A stretch of 64,000 bases of DNA from Marinospirillum celere (GTDB lineage Bacteria > Pseudomonadota > Gammaproteobacteria > Pseudomonadales > Halomonadaceae), in NCBI RefSeq assembly GCF_900112235.1, contig NZ_FOLH01000003.1, positions 471,298 through 535,297 on the forward strand, in the 5' to 3' direction. Shown piece after piece: positions 1 to 8,012 of this stretch (position 1 is its first letter; every line of letters starts with the position of its first letter). A program made the position numbers and the translations under genes. The notes beneath the pieces were generated by a model, which made no database searches, was not told the origin of the DNA, and saw only the letters and a program-made list of their open reading frames with translations.

Positions 1-21
1 GGCGTTTAAAGGAGGCTAGGC

Positions 22-801
22 ATGCAATTTCTCACTATTTTGTTTGACACCCTACTGGATATTCTTCCTATAGCCGCCATCATTTTCGGGTTTCAGTATC
101 TGGTCATTCGCAAGAAGGTTAAACATCTTCCTCAAGTGCTGGCTGGCTTTGTTTTAGTACTTATTGGCCTTAGCTTCTTTTTAATGGGCCTGGAACAAGC
201 GCTTTTCCCCATGGGCGGCTTGATGGCTGAGCAACTGTCGTCAGAAACTTTTCTACCAGCTCTGGCCGAAGGTGCCCAGCGTCACTGGAGCGACTACTAT
301 TGGATCTACATTTTTGCCTTTGCAATAGGTGCGAGCACCACCATTGCTGAACCCTCACTTATTGCAGTATCTATTAAAGCCGGTGAAATTTCCGGTGGCA
401 CCATTAACCCCTTAATGCTCAGAATTGCAGTTGCCCTGGGGATGGCCTTCGGAATCACGTTGGGCACCTGGCGTATTGTCATGGGCTACCCACTACAATG
501 GTTTGTATTAGGTGCTTATATTCTGGTCATTATCCAAACACTACGCTCCCCCAAAAGCATCATCCCCTTAGCTTTCGATTCTGGCGGGGTTACCACTTCA
601 ACCATCACCGTTCCCATTATTGCGGCTCTTGGATTAGGACTCGCTGCCTCCATCCCAGGTCGCAGTCCAGTGATGGATGGTTTTGGAATGATTGCCCTGG
701 CTTGTCTTTTCCCCATCATTACCGTGATGGGGTATGCCCAGATTGCTGAATGGAAAGAAAAACGTGCTGCCAAAGCTACACCAGCAGCTTCTCGAAATTA
801 A
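22..801 (+). CDS. DUF1538 family integral membrane protein, single-domain
   Basis: A 259-residue very hydrophobic protein with about seven membrane segments, of the DUF1538 family, whose function is not established. Family hallmarks seen are AEPSLIAV (residues 109-116), DSGGVTTS (186-193) and a C-terminal GR....DGFG element. It resembles the C-terminal half of the double-length DUF1538 protein at 2725-4212 more than its N-terminal half: both share FQYL followed by a basic stretch, and MAEQL. A GGAGG ribosome site lies about seven bases before the ATG. Only 21 bases precede it in the window, so it is probably not the first gene of its operon; an N-terminal-half partner gene upstream is an inference. 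P-II-like and CBS genes follow at short spacing. The family call is firm; a transport role is inferred from topology and partners. Confidence 0.85.
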   Translation: MQFLTILFDTLLDILPIAAIIFGFQYLVIRKKVKHLPQVLAGFVLVLIGLSFFLMGLEQALFPMGGLMAEQLSSETFLPALAEGAQRHWSDYYWIYIFAFAIGASTTIAEPSLIAVSIKAGEISGGTINPLMLRIAVALGMAFGITLGTWRIVMGYPLQWFVLGAYILVIIQTLRSPKSIIPLAFDSGGVTTSTITVPIIAALGLGLAASIPGRSPVMDGFGMIALACLFPIITVMGYAQIAEWKEKRAAKATPAASRN

Positions 802-833
802 GCTGTTCATTTCGTAATTAGAGGACTTGAACC

Positions 834-1184
834 ATGCGCTTTAAACTAATCCTGGCTTTTGTTGACGATGACAAAACCGACAAGCTTTTGGATGCTGCCC
901 GCAAGGCCGGAGCAACAGGTGCAACCATAATCAACAATGCCCGTGGTGAAGGGGTCAAGAAATCCCGCGGCATCTTTGGCCTGGAACTCACCTCTCAGAG
1001 AGATGTGCTTCTGTTTCTGGTTGAAGAACATCACTGCCGGCAAATTCTGGAAAAAATCGCCGAAGTGGGTGAGTTTGATGACACGCCAGGTACCGGTATT
1101 GCCCTACAAATGGATGTTGAAGATGCCTTGGGCGTCAAACACCAAATAGAAAGCTTATCGGCAGAACTCAAAAATAAAATTTAA
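834..1184 (+). CDS. P-II-like regulatory protein
   Basis: A 116-residue protein of the P-II (GlnB/GlnK) superfamily type. Seen are the N-terminal strand FKLILAFVDDDKTD, the GATGATII..ARG segment, the strand DVLLFLVEE and the GTGIALQMDV strand near residue 87. It lacks the classical GlnB uridylylation T-loop sequence, so it belongs to the P-II-like proteins encoded beside transporters rather than to the nitrogen-regulating GlnB/GlnK. Such proteins are soluble trimers that bind nucleotides or other small ligands and gate a membrane partner. The adjacent DUF1538 protein is the obvious partner by context. A close paralogue lies at 4966-5319. The ribosome site GAGGAC precedes the ATG. The ligand cannot be told from sequence. 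Confidence 0.85.
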   Translation: MRFKLILAFVDDDKTDKLLDAARKAGATGATIINNARGEGVKKSRGIFGLELTSQRDVLLFLVEEHHCRQILEKIAEVGEFDDTPGTGIALQMDVEDALGVKHQIESLSAELKNKI

Positions 1185-1196
1185 GGAGAGAGGCTC

Positions 1197-1604
1197 ATGA
1201 GTGACAAAAAATTGGTCCGAGTACGCGACGTTATGCACAGTGGCTACTGCCAGGTTGACGGCCTAACTACAGTGGCCGATGCCCTGAAACTAATGCGGCA
1301 AGAAAAAGCCCACGCCCTGATTATCAAAAAACGTGATAACGATGATGAGCATGGTCTGGTACTGGTATCGGATATTGCCAAAAAAGTGCTTGCGCCCAAC
1401 AAGGCCCCTGAACGGGTTAATGTCTACGAAATCATGTCCAAACCCGTTCTAGGTGTTCATCCTGATATGCAGGTGCGTTTCTGCGCCCGTATGTTCAATC
1501 AGTTTGGTTTGACCATCGCCCCGGTGATCGATTCAGCAGGTGAAATTCTAGGTCTGGTCAATTATGATGACCTGGTATTAAGAGGCCTTGCCGAACAACT
1601 TTAA
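1197..1604 (+). CDS. CBS-domain-pair protein
   Basis: A 135-residue soluble protein made almost entirely of two CBS repeats: VRDVMHSGYCQVDGLTTVADAL..M at about residues 8-35, and VYEIMSKPVLGVHPDMQVRFCARMF at about 76-102, ending GLVNYDDLVLRGL. Tandem CBS pairs (Bateman modules) bind adenine nucleotides and related ligands. It starts 12 bases after the P-II-like stop, behind a strong AAGGAGAG site, so the DUF1538, P-II-like and CBS genes form one transcription unit. A second CBS protein with the same layout is at 4570-4956. The likely job is energy-state sensing for the membrane protein, inferred from linkage. Confidence 0.88.
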   Translation: MSDKKLVRVRDVMHSGYCQVDGLTTVADALKLMRQEKAHALIIKKRDNDDEHGLVLVSDIAKKVLAPNKAPERVNVYEIMSKPVLGVHPDMQVRFCARMFNQFGLTIAPVIDSAGEILGLVNYDDLVLRGLAEQL

Positions 1605-1619
1605 ACAACTGAACGAACT

Positions 1620-1976
1620 ATGACTGCGAAGCACAAAATTGTTTACAAGCTTTTGGTATTGCTGCAGGTGCGCATGCAGAAGACTGACCTTTGGCAAGTT
1701 GCCCACCCAGAACCGGAAGCCCTGGAAAGCCAGGAACCTTTTTGTGTGGACACCCTGTCCATGGAACAGTGGCTAAAGTTTGTGTTTATTCCTCGAATGC
1801 AGGCACTACTGGATGCGGGCGCACCCTTACCTGAAGCTTGCGCACTCACACCACAAGTGGAAATGCAGCTGCCCAGCCAAAGCCAAGCAGCAGTTAGCGA
1901 GGTCACTCAAGCGATTGATGACCTCTTAACAGAAGGCAAAACACCTCCTGCCAGCTTATTGAAACAAGTGCTCTAG
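1620..1976 (+). CDS. yqcC: YqcC family (DUF446) protein
   Basis: A 118-residue soluble protein of the YqcC/DUF446 family, recognised by the segment S.EPFCVDTLSMEQWLKFVFIPRM (about residues 38-60), the family's signature. The family has an all-helical fold and no established biochemical role. The gene follows the CBS gene by 15 bases with no clear ribosome site, so it may be read from the same transcript. Its stop lies two bases from the end of the converging DUF1653 gene. Confidence 0.85.
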   Translation: MTAKHKIVYKLLVLLQVRMQKTDLWQVAHPEPEALESQEPFCVDTLSMEQWLKFVFIPRMQALLDAGAPLPEACALTPQVEMQLPSQSQAAVSEVTQAIDDLLTEGKTPPASLLKQVL

Positions 1977-1977
1977 T

Positions 1978-2241
1978 CTAGTCCAGGCCTTTTTCAGGTC
2001 TTTCGCCCTGCCATTCAAAACGCGGGACAGGCTCACCGTTTACCTCGACTTGCTCAGTGAACATTTCCAGCGGCCTGGCCCAACAGCTACCATCACCATA
2101 GCACTGACGATAAATCACCAGCCATTCTTCAGTTTCACTATGGCGGGCCAGACGAAGAACCTCATAGTCTGAACCCTTGTAATGGCGATAAATCCCCGGT
2201 TTAACTTCAACCGGAGGCTGGTTCTTAACATTAGTCAGCAT
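1978..2241 (-). CDS. DUF1653 domain protein
   Basis: An 87-residue protein spanning one DUF1653 domain. Seen are PGIYRHYKGSDYEVLRLARHSET, then VIYRQCYGDGSCWARPLEMF and a C-terminal PRFEWQ. The family is a small beta-rich fold of unknown function, widespread in proteobacteria. The ATG lies two bases after the stop of the lipoprotein gene at 2244-2588, so the two are co-transcribed on the minus strand. The family call is secure from the W.(V/I)IYR..YG...WARP signature; the role is not known. Confidence 0.85.
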   Translation of the reverse strand: MLTNVKNQPPVEVKPGIYRHYKGSDYEVLRLARHSETEEWLVIYRQCYGDGSCWARPLEMFTEQVEVNGEPVPRFEWQGERPEKGLD

Positions 2242-2243
2242 TA

Positions 2244-2588
2244 TTAGGGGCCTGAGCTACTGCGTGGTTTCTGCTCAACATCAGCCGTAGTTCGGTTGTA
2301 GGTATAGGATTCGACCCGATTGTTCTCATCAAAGCGTACAACCAGATCACTGGTTTGGTCATCGGAGAAGAGCCTGTAACGATAATGGCCATAGGTCCAG
2401 GTGGTTTTGCCGCTTTCCAGACCGGTACGCCAAGGGGCGCCGAACATCTCTTCAATTTCAGCACGCGTGGTTTCACCAACCTGAATGTCTTCTACCTTGT
2501 GTTCCGCGTAAGGCTTACCAACGCTTGCACAAGCTGTCAAAAACAGGGAAAGCAAGGCAATGGCTGCCAGCCTTTTCATCAAATGCAT
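2244..2588 (-). CDS. Small lipoprotein with SmpA/BamE-like fold
   Basis: A 114-residue protein with an N-terminal lipoprotein signal: basic MHLMKR, a hydrophobic core, then the lipobox LTAC with the lipidated cysteine near residue 20. The mature part has the SmpA/OmlA (BamE-like) pattern: QVGETTRAEIEEMFGAPWRT, then TTWTYGHYRY and LVVRFDENNRVESYTY. This fold occurs in BamE, but many paralogues are not part of the BAM complex; with only this neighbourhood I do not call it bamE. It is probably anchored in the outer membrane facing the periplasm. It is the first gene of a two-gene minus-strand unit with the DUF1653 gene. Confidence 0.8.
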   Translation of the reverse strand: MHLMKRLAAIALLSLFLTACASVGKPYAEHKVEDIQVGETTRAEIEEMFGAPWRTGLESGKTTWTYGHYRYRLFSDDQTSDLVVRFDENNRVESYTYNRTTADVEQKPRSSSGP

Positions 2589-2662
2589 GCTATTACTCCT
2601 CCATCTTTTTTGTGATGTACTTAGATACTAAGCAGCTAATCAGTAACTGGCAAATGCTTTTC

Positions 2663-2691
2663 TTGTTTATGCCCTCAAGGCTGGTTAAGAT
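2663..2691 (+). promoter_or_regulatory. Candidate sigma70 promoter for the second DUF1538 module
   Basis: TTGTTT (2663-2668) and TAAGAT (2686-2691) are separated by exactly 17 bases and lie 34 bases before the GTG start at 2725. The gap also separates the module from the divergent lipoprotein gene. This is a sequence match only. Confidence 0.45.
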
Positions 2692-2724
2692 TGCCCTATT
2701 CTTCTATGCGGCTAGGATGCACTG

Positions 2725-4212
2725 GTGCTTTTTGTTAAAGATTTTTATCACGCTTTTCTGCATGCCCTAAAAAACCTGCTACCCATTGTTGTAGTTGTTG
2801 TTTTCTTCCAGCTTGCTATTTTACAGCAAGTACCCGAAAACACCCTAAGCATGATTATCGGGCTACTAATTGTAGCCGTGGGTGTTGCCCTCTTTCTTCA
2901 AGGCCTGGAACTGAGCATCTTTCCGGTAGGCAAAAGCCTGTCCAACCAATTTGCCAAACGTGGCTCCATCCCTATTCTGTTAAGTTTCGGCTTTGCGATA
3001 GGTTTTTCAGCCGTTGTTGCCGAACCTGCTTTGATTGCAGTAGCCCAGCAGGCTCAGGATATTAGTGAAGGACGCATTGATGCCCTGACCCTGCGTCTGC
3101 TGGTCGCCTTCTCCGTTGGTGCGGTAGTTGCTTTGGGAATTTTTCGCACGCTACTTGGCTGGCCGTTACACTGGTTTATGATTATCGGCTATGCTCTGGT
3201 CGTTGTTGTCACCTGGTTTGCACCTGAAGAAATTGTTGGCCTGGCTTACGATTCCGGCGGGGTCACCACCAATATTGTTACCGTCCCCCTGATTGCCGCG
3301 CTGGGCATAGGCTTGGCAGCCTCCATTCGTGGTCGCAACCCCCTTATTGATGGCTTTGGGCTAGTTGCTCTGGCCGTTATGGTGCCCATGATCAGTGTTC
3401 AAATTTACGGCATTATCGTCTACTCGGGTGGTGTAGAAGATGCCGAGTTGGTCATGCAGACCACCGAAGACAAGGTGCTTGCCAGTGGCTTCCTGGCTGC
3501 TGTTCTGGAGCTATTGGAAATGTTCCGGGATGTGTTGCCCATCATTCTAACCATTCTGTTTTTCCAATATTTAATACTACGTCGCCCATTAAGCAATCCA
3601 CCCAAGATTATCTTGGGCTTTTTGTTGGTCATTTTCGGGCTCTATGCCTTTGTTGTCGGGCTAAAAATGGGGCTCTTCCCGATTGGCAGCAGCATGGCCG
3701 AACAGCTTATAGGGCTGGAAGCTTTCTTTTACGTCTACCTTTTTGCTTTCATGATTGGCTTTGCCACGACCATGGCAGAACCTGCATTGATCGCCGTAGG
3801 CAAGCAAGCTGAAGAAGCAGCCAGTGGCAAGCTCAATGGTAACGTCATTCGCCTTCTGGTAGCTTTGGGTGTAGCCGTGGGCATCAGTATCGGTGTGCAT
3901 CGCATCATCGTTGGCGGTTCTATGCACTACTTTATTATGAGTGGTTATATTTTGGTCATTATCCTGACCCTACTGGCCCCACGCTATATTATTGCCCTGG
4001 CTTATGATCTAGGTGGTGTTACCACCTCTGAAGTTACCGTACCCTTGGTCACAGCCTTGGGCATAGGGTTGGCCACCCATATTGAAGGCCGCAATGTACT
4101 TATTGATGGTTTTGGGCTGATTGCCTTTGCATCCATCTTTCCTATAGTGACGGTTATGCTCTATGCCATAGCCATTCACTGGATTTCTGTTTTCAAAAAG
4201 GTGAAGTCATGA
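2725..4212 (+). CDS. DUF1538 family integral membrane protein, tandem double-domain
   Basis: A 495-residue membrane protein made of two DUF1538 units repeated with an offset of about 252 residues. AEPALIAV is at 99-106 and again at 351-358; D(S/L)GGVTT at 176 and 428; a GR....DGFG(L)(V/I)A element closes each half. The halves are joined by a polar stretch around residues 232-252. The start is a GTG with AGGA eight bases upstream. Together with the single-domain protein at 22-801, this makes three DUF1538 units. The two-repeat layout resembles transporters and channels that arose by duplication, but no substrate is known. It is the first gene of a four-gene unit, overlapping the next P-II-like gene by four bases (ATGA). 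Confidence 0.87.
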   Translation: MLFVKDFYHAFLHALKNLLPIVVVVVFFQLAILQQVPENTLSMIIGLLIVAVGVALFLQGLELSIFPVGKSLSNQFAKRGSIPILLSFGFAIGFSAVVAEPALIAVAQQAQDISEGRIDALTLRLLVAFSVGAVVALGIFRTLLGWPLHWFMIIGYALVVVVTWFAPEEIVGLAYDSGGVTTNIVTVPLIAALGIGLAASIRGRNPLIDGFGLVALAVMVPMISVQIYGIIVYSGGVEDAELVMQTTEDKVLASGFLAAVLELLEMFRDVLPIILTILFFQYLILRRPLSNPPKIILGFLLVIFGLYAFVVGLKMGLFPIGSSMAEQLIGLEAFFYVYLFAFMIGFATTMAEPALIAVGKQAEEAASGKLNGNVIRLLVALGVAVGISIGVHRIIVGGSMHYFIMSGYILVIILTLLAPRYIIALAYDLGGVTTSEVTVPLVTALGIGLATHIEGRNVLIDGFGLIAFASIFPIVTVMLYAIAIHWISVFKKVKS

Positions 4213-4559
4213 AGTTTTCTCTGCTAGGCGCTATTGTTCCTGAAAATCTTGAGCAAACCTGCATTGATGCCGCCAAGGAACTGGGAGCAGGTGGCATCAC
4301 TGTTTTTTCCGGTCGCGGCATCAGCAACCAGGTCAAAAAATCTTTTTTTGGCCTTTCCTATGATGGCAGCCAGACGGTACTTTTGATGGTCTTAGAAAAA
4401 GGTCTTTCGTTGCAAGTACTCAAAGCTCTGCAAGATATCGTTATGCCGGATGGAAAAAACTCCGAAGGCCTGGTTTTCACAGTGCCACTGGAACACCTGG
4501 GTGGCATAGATATTTCCCAGATTGAAAAATTTGAAGAACATCTAAAAGACAATTTTTAA
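4209..4559 (+). CDS. P-II-like regulatory protein, divergent paralogue
   Basis: A 116-residue P-II-like protein that starts inside the stop of the DUF1538 gene (ATGA overlap), so it is translationally coupled to it. The strand order is as in the other two copies (MKFSLLGAIVPE at the start, TVLLMVLEKG in the middle), but the middle GATG.TII..ARG segment reads GAGGITVFSGRG, and the GTGIAL strand near the end is replaced by EGLVFTVPL. It is therefore a diverged member, less like the copies at 834 and 4966 than they are like each other. It may bind a different ligand or form mixed trimers; both ideas are inference. Confidence 0.78.
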   Translation: MKFSLLGAIVPENLEQTCIDAAKELGAGGITVFSGRGISNQVKKSFFGLSYDGSQTVLLMVLEKGLSLQVLKALQDIVMPDGKNSEGLVFTVPLEHLGGIDISQIEKFEEHLKDNF

Positions 4560-4569
4560 GGGCAAGCTT

Positions 4570-4956
4570 ATGCAAGTAAAAGACGTAATGGTTCGTGAAG
4601 TAGTTACCATCTCCCCTTTCGCTAAACTACGCGAAGCTTTGAGCCTGATGAAAAAACATCAACTCAAATCTCTGGTCGTTGAGCGCCAGAATGAGCAGGA
4701 TGCCTGGGGGCTGATTACCTATACTAATATTTTGAAAACAGTCATTGCTGAAGACGGTGATATCGATCTTCTCAATGTTTACGATGTCTGTGCCAAACCT
4801 GCAATTTCTGTTGGTGAAAGCTTGGCCGTCAAACATGTCGCCACGCTGATGGTACAAAACCGAGTTAAACGCTTACTGGTTCTAAACGATAATGAACTGC
4901 TGGGTTTTGTAGCCATGGACGACATCATGGATGTACTGCTGCAAAAGGTTGAATAG
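4570..4956 (+). CDS. CBS-domain-pair protein
   Basis: A 128-residue protein of two CBS repeats: MQVKDVMVREVVTISPFAKLREALSLM at residues 1-27, and VYDVCAKPAISVGESLAVKHVATLM at about 70-94, ending GFVAMDDIMDVLLQKVE. It is the paralogue of the protein at 1197-1604 and sits in the same position after a P-II-like gene, ten bases downstream of it. CBS pairs usually bind AMP, ADP or ATP. As a free-standing protein it probably docks on the DUF1538 membrane protein or on the P-II-like proteins, which is inferred from conserved order in the two modules. Confidence 0.87.
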   Translation: MQVKDVMVREVVTISPFAKLREALSLMKKHQLKSLVVERQNEQDAWGLITYTNILKTVIAEDGDIDLLNVYDVCAKPAISVGESLAVKHVATLMVQNRVKRLLVLNDNELLGFVAMDDIMDVLLQKVE

Positions 4957-4965
4957 GAGAGCAGT

Positions 4966-5319
4966 ATGGATTTCAAGCTGATTATGGCCTTTGTCGATGA
5001 AGGCAAAACTGATTCTGTGCTGACTGCTTCACGCAATGCTGGAGCAACAGGGTCAACGATTATCCCTAACGCTCGCGGGCAAGGTTTAGAAAAGTCCCTG
5101 GGTATTTTTGGCCTGGAAATCCTCCACCCTAGAGATGTCGTGCTGGTTTTGGTTGAAGCTCGCCGTGCCGACGAGGTGCTGGAAGCCATCAAGCAAGCAG
5201 GCCAACTGGATGAGAGCTTAGGCACAGGTATTGCTTTAGAAATTGATGTCAATAAGGCTGTCGGCCTCAGTGAGCACATTAAAAAGCTGGAAGAAAAAAT
5301 CCCGCCGGCTAGTTCTTAA
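4966..5319 (+). CDS. P-II-like regulatory protein
   Basis: A 117-residue P-II-like protein, clearly the closest relative of the one at 834-1184. They share FKLI.AFVD..KTD, GATG.TII.NARG.G, KS.GIFGLE, RDV.L.LVE and GTGIAL..DV. It is the last gene of the second module, nine bases after the CBS gene, with a GGAGAG ribosome site. The module thus has two dissimilar P-II-like proteins where the first module has one. An inverted repeat just downstream (5346-5372) may end transcription. Confidence 0.85.
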   Translation: MDFKLIMAFVDEGKTDSVLTASRNAGATGSTIIPNARGQGLEKSLGIFGLEILHPRDVVLVLVEARRADEVLEAIKQAGQLDESLGTGIALEIDVNKAVGLSEHIKKLEEKIPPASS

Positions 5320-5345
5320 TCCATCCACTATCAGTCTTGTAAGCA

Positions 5346-5372
5346 CCCGGAGAAGCTATAGCGCTTCCCGGG
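5346..5372. terminator. Hairpin between converging operons
   Basis: CCCGG(A)GAAGC pairs with GCTTCCCGGG around a six-base loop, giving ten base pairs with one bulged A. It lies between the stop of the plus-strand P-II-like gene and the stop of the minus-strand universal stress gene. There is no strong U tract on either strand, so its action as a terminator is likely but not certain. Confidence 0.5.
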
Positions 5373-5381
5373 CACCCCTAA

Positions 5382-6236
5382 CTACTGACGCATCAACAGA
5401 ATAGGAACAGGACTCTGCCGCAGGAGGTTGGTAGTGGTGCTACCCACCAGAAACTGGCGTATTCTGGAGTGCCCATAGGCCCCCATAATTACCATGCCTA
5501 GTTCCTGCTCTTTGACATAACTCAACAAGGTGCTTTCAACCTCGCCCGATTTAAGAGCAGCAACCACTCCTTCATGACCTTCGCCTTCGAGCTGTTTTTT
5601 GGCTTCTTCCAATTGCTGCTGGTTTTTATCAGACTTCTCACCAACCATTAGCAGGTGGATAGGAACACCCTTAAACAGAGGGCTGCGCGAAATGATATAG
5701 AGCACCTTTTTGGCAGTCTCACTGGCATCATAAGCCAGAAGCACTTTCTCAGGTGGCTTGAAGTTAGGCGGAGTGATCAATATGCGGCAGCTAAGCGAGC
5801 GAATCACACTTTCCAGGTTGCCACCTATTTCGTCAACATTATCGTGCTCTTCACCCTGACGTCCGATCACCAGAATTCGGGTTTCTTCCTGAAGATCAGC
5901 AAGAGTTTCCACAAAGTGACCATGACGTTGACGGGTTTCGGGTGTCTCTACACCTTGAGATTTGACTCTTTCCACTGCTACCTTAAGCTGTTCCTTACCC
6001 GCTTCCAGCGCCAGCTTGCTACGTTTTGCATCCAACTCAGCCAATTCATCCAGCAGGTGCTCACGGGTTCCCAGCTTAAGGTTACCGCTCATATCCGTTT
6101 TGGTGGGATAAATACTCTTGTCCAGCACATGCAGCAACACCAATTGGCGATCCACACGCTGACTCACCCAGGCGGCGGCATCACAAACCGCTTCCGCTGC
6201 TTTGGATCCATCAATACAAGCAAATACATTTTTCAT
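5382..6236 (-). CDS. Universal stress protein with two UspA domains
   Basis: A 284-residue cytoplasmic protein with two UspA domains (about 1-145 and 155-284). The C-terminal domain keeps the full nucleotide-binding signature: MGAYGHS, nine residues, then GSTTT, followed by SPVPILLM. The N-terminal domain has a looser version (IGRQG...GGN), so probably only the second half binds ATP. It begins two bases after the stop of the SulP transporter gene and is co-transcribed with it. UspA proteins paired with SulP transporters are common and are thought to modulate them; that role is inferred here. Confidence 0.9.
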   Translation of the reverse strand: MKNVFACIDGSKAAEAVCDAAAWVSQRVDRQLVLLHVLDKSIYPTKTDMSGNLKLGTREHLLDELAELDAKRSKLALEAGKEQLKVAVERVKSQGVETPETRQRHGHFVETLADLQEETRILVIGRQGEEHDNVDEIGGNLESVIRSLSCRILITPPNFKPPEKVLLAYDASETAKKVLYIISRSPLFKGVPIHLLMVGEKSDKNQQQLEEAKKQLEGEGHEGVVAALKSGEVESTLLSYVKEQELGMVIMGAYGHSRIRQFLVGSTTTNLLRQSPVPILLMRQ

Positions 6237-6238
6237 GC

Positions 6239-7729
6239 TTAGTGGCCTCCCATGAGTTTTTCCACTTCCTTGGGATCATCATGTACCCCGAAGCGGTCAA
6301 CAATAGTAGCGCTAGCTTCGTTTAAGCCAATCACTTCCACTTCTGCACCTTCACGGCGCAGCTTGATAATAACCCTATCCAGCGACTCCACTGCGGTAAT
6401 ATCCCAGAAGTGGGCATCAGTCAGGTCAATCACCACTTTATCAATCACTTCTTTGAAATCAAAGGATTCCATAAATTTAGTCGATGAAGTAAAGAAAACC
6501 TGGCCCGCTACCTTGTAAGTACGCACCGTGCCTTCATCATTGATAGATTTTGTAACGCGCATGTAATGGCCGACCTTGTTGGCAAAGAACATCGCGGCCA
6601 GCAGCACGCCAACAAAAACGCCATAGGCCAGGTTGTGCGTCGCCACAACTACAGCAACAGTAGCAACCATAACGATATTGGTAGAAAGCGGGTGCTTTTT
6701 CAGATTAATAATCGAATCCCAGCTAAACGTACCTATAGAAACCATAATCATCACTGCAACCAAAGCAGCCATGGGAATAATCGTCAGCCAATCTGAGAGG
6801 AAAACCACCAAAAGCAATAAAAATACGCCTGCCGCTAAAGAGGAAAGACGCGTGCGGCCACCTGATTTGATATTGATAATCGACTGGCCAATCATCGCAC
6901 AACCGGCCATGCCACCGAAAAAACCCACAACAGTATTAGCAACACCTTGACCTTTACATTCGCGGTTTTTATCACTTTTGGTATCAGTTAAATCATCAAC
7001 GATAGTGGCTGTCATCATGGATTCCAACAAGCCAACAATCGTGAGCATGATCGAGTAGGGCAGGATGATCATCAGGGTTTCCAGATTCAGGGGCACGTCT
7101 GGCCAAAGAAACATGGGAAGGGTATCCGGCAGTTCACCCATATCACCGACGGTGCGGATATCAATGCCCCAGATCATGGCTACGGCTGTCAGTGCAACAA
7201 TACAAATCAGCGGTGAAGGCAGTAATTTGCCAATCACAGGCACATAAGGAAACAGATATATAATCCCCAGACCGGCCAGTGTCATGGCATAAACATGCCA
7301 GGTGACATTGGTCAGCTCTGGAAGCTGAGCCATAAAAATCAAAATCGCCAGGGCGTTGACGAAGCCAGTCACTACCGAGCGGGAAACAAAGCGCATCAGA
7401 CTGCCCAGCTTTAGATAACCGGCAATAATCTGCAAAATACCCGTTAAAACAGTGGCCGCCAACAGATATTCCAAACCATGCTCACGCACCAGGGTAACCA
7501 TCAACAGGGCCATGGCACCCGTGGCAGCAGAAATCATACCGGGGCGACCGCCGGTAAAGGCAATCACCACCGCCATACAGAAGGAGGCATAAAGACCCAC
7601 CTTGGGGTCAACACCGGCAATAATAGAAAAGGCAATGGCTTCGGGGATCAGTGCCAGGGCAACAACAATACCGGCGAGCAGATCGCCACGCACATTGGAA
7701 AACCAATTTTGCTTGATCGACTGGATCAT
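6239..7729 (-). CDS. SulP family inorganic anion transporter with STAS domain
   Basis: A 496-residue inner-membrane transporter of the SLC26/SulP family. It opens with the family motif [21 protein letters not shown] and GLYASF, followed by about 12-14 membrane segments. A C-terminal STAS domain (about 395-490) carries [23 protein letters not shown]. SulP proteins carry sulfate, bicarbonate or other anions, usually with sodium or protons. The GAVAL-type substrate residues do not decide between them. Cytoplasmic STAS domains regulate transport. It is the first gene of a two-gene operon with the universal stress protein, and it converges on the DUF1538 module. Confidence 0.92.
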   Translation of the reverse strand: MIQSIKQNWFSNVRGDLLAGIVVALALIPEAIAFSIIAGVDPKVGLYASFCMAVVIAFTGGRPGMISAATGAMALLMVTLVREHGLEYLLAATVLTGILQIIAGYLKLGSLMRFVSRSVVTGFVNALAILIFMAQLPELTNVTWHVYAMTLAGLGIIYLFPYVPVIGKLLPSPLICIVALTAVAMIWGIDIRTVGDMGELPDTLPMFLWPDVPLNLETLMIILPYSIMLTIVGLLESMMTATIVDDLTDTKSDKNRECKGQGVANTVVGFFGGMAGCAMIGQSIINIKSGGRTRLSSLAAGVFLLLLVVFLSDWLTIIPMAALVAVMIMVSIGTFSWDSIINLKKHPLSTNIVMVATVAVVVATHNLAYGVFVGVLLAAMFFANKVGHYMRVTKSINDEGTVRTYKVAGQVFFTSSTKFMESFDFKEVIDKVVIDLTDAHFWDITAVESLDRVIIKLRREGAEVEVIGLNEASATIVDRFGVHDDPKEVEKLMGGH

Positions 7730-8012
7730 AGGGTTTCTCTTGAATTTTGAAGTTAAAAAAACATCCCCGGCTTTGATGGGGCATACACATCAAAACCTGG
7801 CTGCTGCACAGGGGAATTTCATGCCTGAAGGGCAACACACAAATAAGTGCTGCAAAGGTCAGGCCAGTCACTTAGCTGAGACTTAAAACAACAGAGGGTG
7901 AGGACTTTCAGGGTCTACACTGGAGGAACTTCCCGGTTGAATTGTGGTGGGCATCAAAATAAAGCCGGGGATTCTAACAGTAAGGAGAGGAAAATAACAG
8001 TGGCGACCTGTC
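7730..8012. other. Intergenic region upstream of the SulP-USP operon
   Basis: This is the largest gap in the window, 283 bases between the DksA-like gene and the SulP gene, both on the minus strand. It should hold the SulP promoter and leader. I see no good open reading frame with a ribosome site, no tRNA, and no hairpin longer than a few base pairs. Confidence 0.5.

Noticed and set aside
7730..8012. Possible tRNA, small RNA or riboswitch in the longest gap
   Set aside because: No cloverleaf, conserved motif or strong stem could be found by eye.
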